DNA of 11,820 nt. Source: JBCCGE01 sp039029455 (GTDB lineage Bacteria; Pseudomonadota; Gammaproteobacteria; Arenicellales; Poriferihabitantaceae). This document shows, piece after piece, positions 6,341 through 11,820 of the stretch (the first letter of the stretch is position 1; each line of letters begins with the position of its first letter). The DNA lies in assembly GCA_039029455.1 (NCBI GenBank), contig JBCCGE010000098.1, positions 1 through 11,820 of the forward strand, in the 5' to 3' direction. The position numbers and the translations under genes were made by a program. The notes beneath the pieces were generated by a model. It was given only the letters and a program-made list of their open reading frames with translations. It did no database searches and was not told the DNA's origin.

Positions 6341-7878
6341 TTCGCCTGATCGACAATATCGCTGACTTCAGAAAGATCGAGTTCACTGCTCAGTCGGTTT
6401 TTCGCCTCATCACTTCTCAGTCCGTCGATGACATTAAGGTAGTCCGCCGTTACGTCACCGGTTACATAGGCTCCCGAGAAACAGGATGTATCAAAACTCT
6501 GAATCGAACCGTCCCGGGTTGCTATGCTATCGAGCACCGCATCAGTCAGATCATCGAGGTCCTGGTAGATCAATTCATCTGCGCCGATTTCGCGGCAGAC
6601 CTCATCTATTGAACGCCCGTGTGCGACCAGTTCACGGCGTGTAGGCATGTCAATTCCATAGACATTTGGAAATCTAACCGGCGGTGCGGCAGATGCGAAA
6701 TACACCTTTCTGGCGCCGGCTTCCCGCGCCAGTTCTATAATCTTCGATGAAGTCGTTCCGCGAACAATGGAATCATCGACTAGCAAAACATTCTTGCCTT
6801 CAAATTCGGCACCGATCGCATTCAGTTTCTGGCGGACTGACTTTTTTCGCTCTGCCTGTCCGGGCATGATGAACGTTCTGCCAATGTAGCGATTTTTGAT
6901 AAAGCCTTCCCGATACGGCAATCGAAGCTGTTTTGCCATTTCGAGTGCGCAGGTGCGGCTGGTATCAGGAACAGGGATAACAACATCAATATCGTGATCC
7001 GGCCAGATCCTCTTCAGTTTCTGTCCGAGTTTCTTACCCATCTCCATGCGCGTTTGATACACCGGAATCTGATCAATAATCGAATCCGGGCGAGCGAGGT
7101 AGACATATTCAAAAATGCATGGAGAGTGCAGAGGCTGATCAGCACATATTTTACTGTGCACCTGACCATCCATGTCGACGAAAATGACTTCACCGGGTTG
7201 AACATCTCGTTGTAAATCGAATCCGATAACATCCATCGCGACACTCTCGGAAGCGAACATATGTGACAAACCCTGCTCACCCGAGTGGGTGCCATACACC
7301 AGAGGCCTGATGCCGCAGGCGTCGCGGAAGGCAATGAGACCGACACCAACAATCATCGCAACTACGGCATAGGCGCCGCGGCAGCGCTTGAAAACTCCAC
7401 TGACGGCTTCAAAGATATCTCTTGGATCTGCACGCACACTCGACTCACCAAGCGCATCACGCAGTTCATGAGCCATGATATTCAACAGAATCTCGGAATC
7501 CGATGATGTATTCAGCTGTCGCAAATCCTGTTGGAACAATTCCTCGCGCAACTGATCGGCATTCGTCAGGTTGCCGTTGTGACCCAGGGCAATGCCAAAT
7601 GGTGAGTTGACGTAAAACGGCTGGGCTTCAGCCCGGGAATCGCACCCGGCTGTTGGGTATCGCGTGTGACCTACGCCCATATGTCCCTGCAACTGGACCA
7701 TATGACGTGTGTGAAAAACATCTCGTACCAGTCCATTGTCTTTGCGAAGATACACCCTGTCGCCATCGCTGGTCATAATTCCAGCTGCATCCTGCCCCCT
7801 GTGTTGTACGACCGTAAGTGCGTCGTACAGCAACTGGTTGACATTTCCGGTACCCATCATGCCAACCACACTGCACAT
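6331..7878 (-). CDS. purF: Amidophosphoribosyltransferase PurF
   Basis: PurF makes 5-phosphoribosylamine from PRPP and glutamine, the committed step of purine synthesis. The 515-residue product (E. coli 505) begins MCSVVGMM, so Cys2 becomes the N-terminal nucleophile of the Ntn-type glutaminase after Met removal. Other glutaminase landmarks are QHRGQDAAG (25-33), HTRYPT (71-76) and GHNGN (99-103). The phosphoribosyltransferase half shows IPVPDTSR (301-308) and the PRPP loop LLVDDSIVRGTTS (365-377). There are no iron-sulfur ligands or N-terminal propeptide of the Bacillus kind; it is of the E. coli type. It starts two bases after the cvpA stop (TAGATATG), so the two are probably translationally coupled. 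GGAGAA (7885-7890), six bases ahead of the ATG, is one of the best ribosome sites in the window. In E. coli this operon is repressed by PurR; I found no full operator here. Confidence 0.98.
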   Translation of the reverse strand: MCSVVGMMGTGNVNQLLYDALTVVQHRGQDAAGIMTSDGDRVYLRKDNGLVRDVFHTRHMVQLQGHMGVGHTRYPTAGCDSRAEAQPFYVNSPFGIALGHNGNLTNADQLREELFQQDLRQLNTSSDSEILLNIMAHELRDALGESSVRADPRDIFEAVSGVFKRCRGAYAVVAMIVGVGLIAFRDACGIRPLVYGTHSGEQGLSHMFASESVAMDVIGFDLQRDVQPGEVIFVDMDGQVHSKICADQPLHSPCIFEYVYLARPDSIIDQIPVYQTRMEMGKKLGQKLKRIWPDHDIDVVIPVPDTSRTCALEMAKQLRLPYREGFIKNRYIGRTFIMPGQAERKKSVRQKLNAIGAEFEGKNVLLVDDSIVRGTTSSKIIELAREAGARKVYFASAAPPVRFPNVYGIDMPTRRELVAHGRSIDEVCREIGADELIYQDLDDLTDAVLDSIATRDGSIQSFDTSCFSGAYVTGDVTADYLNVIDGLRSDEAKNRLSSELDLSEVSDIVDQAKSA

Positions 7879-7880
7879 AT

Positions 7881-8453
7881 CTAGTTCTCCGTGGATGTGG
7901 AATTTGCGCCGGCACTGGTGCCGCTACCGGACTGAATAGCCTCGATTTCGTTGACGTCTTTGATGAAATACTTGCCAATTTCAGGTGGCATCAGTGAACG
8001 CAAAAACTCAACAATCGGATTAAAATGTTCCACCAGAAGCGACTGCTTCCACCATGGCTGGGTAGCGAAATCAGTGAAAATTGCCGCCAGGATCAACGCT
8101 GCCACAATCACAATGCCACGAACCAGTCCAAATAACGTCCCCAGTGTTCGATCTATCCCGCTAATTCCTGCAACCGCAATCAGTCGGTAAATGATGTAAC
8201 TCACAATTGACGCAGCGATCAGCACGACCAGAAAAATGCCCGCGAATGCAGCTGCGATTCTCAGTGGAGGCTGGGGTATATAGGGTTCGAGATAGACCGC
8301 GCCGGTATTGGCAAAAACATAGGCAACCCAAAGCGCAACACCCCAGGATATTAAAGACAATGTCTCTCGAATAAACCCGCGAAAGAGCCCGATCAGAACT
8401 GAAACCAGAACAATGACTAGTATTGCGATATCAACGTAATTCATGGCACTCAT
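7881..8453 (-). CDS. cvpA: CvpA family inner-membrane protein
   Basis: CvpA is a small inner-membrane protein first found through colicin V production and since linked to envelope homeostasis. The product has 190 residues (E. coli about 162) with four predicted membrane segments (about 7-24, 33-50, 66-90 and 105-125). Family landmarks are GLFRGFIRE (22-30), GISGIDRTLG (96-105) and GLVRGIVIV (109-117). The C-terminal 30 residues are hydrophilic and Ser/Thr/Gly-rich and lengthen it relative to E. coli. Either the ATG at 8453 or one three codons later at 8444 could be the start; neither has a strong ribosome site, and the second aligns better with the family. It is coupled to purF downstream. 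The 172 bases separating it from the SPOR gene upstream could hold its own promoter, as in E. coli, but I see no clear one. Confidence 0.93.
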   Translation of the reverse strand: MSAMNYVDIAILVIVLVSVLIGLFRGFIRETLSLISWGVALWVAYVFANTGAVYLEPYIPQPPLRIAAAFAGIFLVVLIAASIVSYIIYRLIAVAGISGIDRTLGTLFGLVRGIVIVAALILAAIFTDFATQPWWKQSLLVEHFNPIVEFLRSLMPPEIGKYFIKDVNEIEAIQSGSGTSAGANSTSTEN

Positions 8454-8625
8454 TCAGCAAATCATATACGGACTGTCGGATAGCTTTTCAGAGAGGCAAA
8501 ATTTGACAGATCGAGCAATCGTCATCGATCACCGAGTAAACGCGGGGGCGAATCCCGACATGATCGACTTTAATACGCATTTAACACGCACAGGGCGGGA
8601 AATGCTGTGTTGTATCGGGTCCGCC

Positions 8626-9375
8626 TCATGAATTGTGCTTGGTGACGTAGCCCTTTTCGCCGGTCAGCGCTTTAAGGCGAACACTAACCTTTTCCGCCGT
8701 TGCTTTGTCGGAATACGGGCCCAGCCAGATGCGGGTTGCCTTACCCAGATTTGTATTGACCTTGCTGTGATGGGCGTTAAAACCGCTGTCTTTCAATAAT
8801 GACGAAACGGAATCTACATTCGATTTTTTTGAAAATGTTCCGACCCGAACCGCCCAGCCGTTATCGCTTGTCTCCGGTGTTTTCTGTTTTTTCACCGGTG
8901 CGTCATTCGACTGGGTGGTTTTGACAGTACTGTCATCCGATTTCTTGTCGAGCGCCGCCAGTTTCTTGACCGGTTCCGATTTTTTTGAAGTCATTACCAC
9001 TTTGACTGTGGGATCGACATCGGACTCTGCTGGTTCGGGCGGTGATTCTGCTGCAGAACTCTCTGGCACCTTCTTCTTTTTTATCGATGTAACCAGAGCC
9101 GGTTTTGATGCATTTGAGTTGCTGTTGGGTGTTTCGGCCACCTTGTTGTCACCCGTGACGACCGCAAGTGTGCCGCCCTGACTAAGATTAAGCGGTTCAA
9201 TTTTTGACCTAAAAACCTGTGTGCCCGATTGCTGCAGTGCTTCTGCAGAGGTTGCATTGGCATCCGAACCCGGTTGCGGCAGTAAAAACGGTATGAACAC
9301 GACAGCCGCCAAAACCATAACTGCGGCTCCGGCCAATCGATGTTTCAGTTCATATTCTCTAATGGGTTTCACCAC
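8626..9375 (-). CDS. dedD: SPOR-domain membrane protein, DedD-like
   Basis: DedD-type proteins are inner-membrane cell-division proteins whose periplasmic SPOR domain binds glycan strands lacking stem peptides at the septum. The 249-residue product (E. coli 220) has a short cytoplasmic N-terminus, one membrane anchor (about 14-33, ending PFLLPQP), and a long low-complexity linker rich in Ser, Lys, Pro, Glu and Asp (about 36-170). A C-terminal SPOR domain (about 173-247) runs from GWAVRVGTFSKKSN to GYVTKHNS and includes WLGPYSDKATAE. The start is GTG at 9375, directly followed by a second in-frame GTG; the ribosome site is weak. Symbol assignment rests on architecture and position between folC and cvpA, as in E. 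coli; the linker is not conserved. It lies 181 bases after folC, and that gap holds no gene that I can support. Confidence 0.88.
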   Translation of the reverse strand: MVKPIREYELKHRLAGAAVMVLAAVVFIPFLLPQPGSDANATSAEALQQSGTQVFRSKIEPLNLSQGGTLAVVTGDNKVAETPNSNSNASKPALVTSIKKKKVPESSAAESPPEPAESDVDPTVKVVMTSKKSEPVKKLAALDKKSDDSTVKTTQSNDAPVKKQKTPETSDNGWAVRVGTFSKKSNVDSVSSLLKDSGFNAHHSKVNTNLGKATRIWLGPYSDKATAEKVSVRLKALTGEKGYVTKHNS

Positions 9376-9556
9376 GATAGATTTTCCAGGAATGTTTACA
9401 ACACATCAAAATCGACAATTTTCCGCAGGTTTTGCTCACGGTCTCAGGAATAAGAAGTCAAATTGCACCCCGGGTCACCGCGCATATTCTTTAATACACC
9501 TTAATCGGTTCATAACCCAGTGACTGGTGTCTAAAACGTCGTCTATCCCGGTGTAA

Positions 9557-10897
9557 TCAGTCCGCGGACTGTTTACTCGCCGACTGCCTCTGATTCAAGT
9601 GCGCGAGTATATCACCGACTGTAAAAAAAGAGCCGAAAACAACCATTCGATCGCCCTTTTGGCAGATGGCGCGCACGGACTCGTAGCCAGCAACGGGGGA
9701 TGAGTGGGAGACTGCGGTCGAGATTCCGGTCGCAGCCTCAAATTTTTCAGCCAGCTGAGCACCCGTCTGCCCTCTTTCACCTTCCAGAGTGACGAAATGC
9801 CATTCATCGAACTCACCCAGCAACGGTCGGAACAGTTGATCGACGTCCTTGTCCTCGAGGATGCCCGCAACGGCGCGACTTGACCCTGTTACCGGGTGAC
9901 CTGAGAGAAACTCAGCCAGTTCCCGAACCGAATCCGTATTATGCGCGACATCGATAATCTCGAGCGGAGATTCACTGATAATCTGGCAGCGACCGGACAG
10001 TCTTGTCTTTGCCAAACCCTTCTTTAGCTGCTGAATCGAAACCGGAAGTCGCGTCTGCATAAGGGCAATAACGGCCAGCACGCCACCGAGATTACTGCTT
10101 TGGTGATCACCTTGCAAAGGCACGGCAACATCATTAATTGCCGACCACTCCGCACCAAAAACGGACTCATGACCAACCCATGACAGCGTCATCTTTTGGG
10201 TTTTTGATCTGGATTCACAGCGCTGAAGGTAATAGTCACTACCGCTGCGAACGACTTCGGCACGTTGCGTCTCAGCAACCTCTTCAATACTTTTCGGTGC
10301 ACTGTCCTGTGCCACCACCACGACGGTGTTCGGTTTGATTACGCCGGCTTTTTCTCGCGCGATTTCTACCGGATCCGAACCCAGCCACTGCTGATGATCC
10401 ACTCCTATTGAGGTAATCAGGGCGATGTCATTGTCAATCATATTCACAGCATCGAGTCGCCCGCCCATACCTACTTCCAGTACAGCAACCTCGATCTGCT
10501 GCCTTTGGAACAGGACCAATGCGCACAGCGTGCTGAACTCAAAATATGTCAGCGGAATTTCGCCCCGAGCGGTCTCAATAGTTTGCAAAGCAACGATAAT
10601 TTCCGCATCGGTTGCTTCGCGCCCATTGATACGAAAGCGCTCGTTGAAACGAACGAGGTGAGGAGAGGTATAACTGCCGGTGGCATAACCCGCGGTGAAA
10701 TAGATCGATTCGATCATTGCAACGCTTGAACCTTTTCCATTGGTCCCGGCAACCGTAACCACGGTCTCGGGCTTTTTACCGTTTAAGGTTCGCCAGACAC
10801 GGGTAATACGATCGAGCTTCATTTCGATCGTGCGCCAGTGCTGCTGCTGGATGTATTCCACCCAGTCGGCCAGATTCTGCAAACGTGCCGAGTCCAT
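9557..10897 (-). CDS. folC: Bifunctional folylpolyglutamate/dihydrofolate synthase FolC
   Basis: FolC adds glutamate to dihydropteroate to make dihydrofolate and then extends the glutamate tail of folates, in the cytoplasm. The 446-residue product (E. coli 422) is a Mur-ligase-like enzyme. It has the P-loop GTNGKGS (51-57), TSPHL (77-81), EVGMGGRLDAVN (141-152), DHQQWLG (167-173) and REKAGV (181-186), whose Lys183 is the expected carbamylated residue. The C-terminal domain carries DVAHN (316-320) and FGSFFTV (421-427). Two prolines usually seen are replaced: SGR instead of PGR (301-303) and HNT instead of HNP (319-321). The ATG at 10897 gives the family N-terminus; the ribosome site is poor. 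It follows accD by 25 bases. Bifunctionality is the usual state in this lineage and is inferred rather than visible. Confidence 0.96.
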   Translation of the reverse strand: MDSARLQNLADWVEYIQQQHWRTIEMKLDRITRVWRTLNGKKPETVVTVAGTNGKGSSVAMIESIYFTAGYATGSYTSPHLVRFNERFRINGREATDAEIIVALQTIETARGEIPLTYFEFSTLCALVLFQRQQIEVAVLEVGMGGRLDAVNMIDNDIALITSIGVDHQQWLGSDPVEIAREKAGVIKPNTVVVVAQDSAPKSIEEVAETQRAEVVRSGSDYYLQRCESRSKTQKMTLSWVGHESVFGAEWSAINDVAVPLQGDHQSSNLGGVLAVIALMQTRLPVSIQQLKKGLAKTRLSGRCQIISESPLEIIDVAHNTDSVRELAEFLSGHPVTGSSRAVAGILEDKDVDQLFRPLLGEFDEWHFVTLEGERGQTGAQLAEKFEAATGISTAVSHSSPVAGYESVRAICQKGDRMVVFGSFFTVGDILAHLNQRQSASKQSAD

Positions 10898-10922
10898 TGT
10901 TTAACGAATTTTGTGTCAGAAC

Positions 10923-11820
10923 CTAACTCTGGTCAGAGTCTTCGGCTGATGGCGGATCCATCTCGGTTCCACCATCCTCTGTAACCTCTTCCGAATCATC
11001 CCCCGTGTTATCGGACTCCAGAGTGTTCGGGCGCTCTGTAACGGCAGAAAACCCGAACTTCGCCAACAGAGAGGCGATCTCACTCGCCAGGTTTCTGCGA
11101 TCGACGATCATATCAATCGCACCGTGTTCCAGCAGAAATTCAGCTCGTTGAAAACCCTCCGGCAATGTTTGTCGAACAGTCTGTTCGATCACTCGGGGGC
11201 CGGCAAATCCAACCAGAGCGCCGGGCTCAGCAATAATCACATCACCCAGCATGGCGAGGCTGGCAGACACACCCCCCATGGTCGGGTCGGTCAATACTGA
11301 GATGTACGGAATTCCTTCAGACCGCAATCGCGTGATTGCCGCGGTTGTTTTCGACATCTGCATTAGTGAAAAAAGCGCCTCCTGCATCCGGGCCCCGCCA
11401 CTGGCGGAAAAACAAATCATCGGTGATCGGGTCGCGACAGCGGCGTCGGCGGCCTGAACAAATCGCTCACCAACGACCGATCCCATTGATCCTCCCATGA
11501 AAGAAAAGTCAAAAGCGACCGCCACAACCGGTAGCTGGCGCAAAGTGCCGGTTGCCGCCAGCAAAGCCTCGCTTCCGGAACTTGATTTCCTCGCATCTGT
11601 GAGTCTGTCCCGGTAACGCTTCTGATCTTTAAATTTCAGAACATCCACTGGTTTGACATTTTCTGCGATCCAGCGGACTGAGCCCTCGTCTAAAAAGGAT
11701 TCGAGCCGCTGTCGAGCGTCAATTCTCATGTGATTGTCGCACTTGGGACACACCAGCACGCTGTGCTCAAGGTCGACGCTATACAACACTGACTGACACG
11801 ATGAGCAATTTTTCCACAAC
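10923..11820 (-). CDS. accD: Acetyl-CoA carboxylase carboxyltransferase subunit beta (5' end cut)
   Basis: AccD and AccA form the carboxyltransferase that moves CO2 from carboxybiotin to acetyl-CoA, giving malonyl-CoA for fatty-acid synthesis. The window holds 298 codons plus the stop. By alignment with E. coli about 23 N-terminal residues lie beyond the right edge, so the TTG at 11819 is an internal Leu codon and not the start. Seen in order (window residue numbers): the four-cysteine zinc ribbon CSSC (5-8) and CPKC (24-27), FMGGSMGSVVG (107-117), SASGGARMQE (138-147), LTDPTMGGVSAS (176-187) and GFAGPRVIEQT (204-214). The last 37 residues form an unusually acidic tail with about 14 Asp/Glu and no Lys. 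It is the first gene seen of the accD-folC-dedD-cvpA-purF cluster, 25 bases ahead of folC. Confidence 0.97.
   Translation of the reverse strand, partial: LWKNCSSCQSVLYSVDLEHSVLVCPKCDNHMRIDARQRLESFLDEGSVRWIAENVKPVDVLKFKDQKRYRDRLTDARKSSSGSEALLAATGTLRQLPVVAVAFDFSFMGGSMGSVVGERFVQAADAAVATRSPMICFSASGGARMQEALFSLMQMSKTTAAITRLRSEGIPYISVLTDPTMGGVSASLAMLGDVIIAEPGALVGFAGPRVIEQTVRQTLPEGFQRAEFLLEHGAIDMIVDRRNLASEIASLLAKFGFSAVTERPNTLESDNTGDDSEEVTEDGGTEMDPPSAEDSDQS

Noticed and set aside
8454..8625. PurR-like half sites (CGTTTACTC and CGATTGCTC, minus strand) upstream of cvpA-purF
   Set aside because: Only the right half of the operator consensus is approached in each case and neither has a matching left half. 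Known PurR operators are near-palindromic, so I do not call one.
9376..9556. Possible small gene or promoter in the 181-base folC-dedD gap
   Set aside because: A TTGACT-like -35 has no -10 at proper spacing, short open frames have no ribosome site or recognisable product, and small hairpins lack T runs.
11817..11819. TTG as an accD start inside the window
   Set aside because: By alignment with E. coli AccD, about 23 residues precede the zinc ribbon; this TTG is an internal Leu and the true start lies outside the window.

Overview
The window looks like chromosomal housekeeping DNA from a gammaproteobacterium of roughly balanced GC content. Three observations support this. An initiator tRNA gene sits directly ahead of rimP-nusA-infB, the E. 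coli metY arrangement. The gene order accD-folC-dedD-cvpA-purF matches the E. coli cluster exactly. Lipid A synthesis uses LpxH, the beta/gammaproteobacterial enzyme. NusA also has the two C-terminal acidic repeats usual in gammaproteobacteria. I see no IS element, integrase, phage gene, CRISPR array, toxin-antitoxin pair or defence island, so this is an ordinary core region. The points worth a second look are details within it.

Layout, left to right: almost everything is on the minus strand. Positions 1-3512 carry infB (its 3' end lies beyond the left edge), nusA and rimP, read right to left. Upstream of rimP is a 266-base untranslated leader (3513-3778) holding two strong intrinsic terminators and other hairpins. 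It is preceded by the initiator tRNA-fMet gene (3779-3855) and a good promoter candidate with a GC-rich discriminator. Next comes cysS (3930-5312, minus). lpxH (5394-6107) is the only plus-strand gene; it diverges from cysS and converges on purF. From 6331 to the right edge runs purF, cvpA, a dedD-like SPOR-domain gene, folC and the 3' part of accD, whose 5' end is cut by the window edge.

How the genes fit together: the left block supplies translation initiation (tRNA-fMet, IF2), 30S maturation (RimP) and transcription elongation/termination control (NusA). The tandem terminators between the tRNA and rimP mean nusA expression from the tRNA promoter must depend on read-through, and termination at such sites is itself influenced by NusA. 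The right block joins fatty-acid synthesis (AccD), folate (FolC), septal envelope (DedD-like, CvpA) and purine synthesis (PurF). cysS and lpxH bridge the two blocks. The cysS product is of a sequence type unlike the usual gammaproteobacterial enzyme and may have been acquired or replaced.
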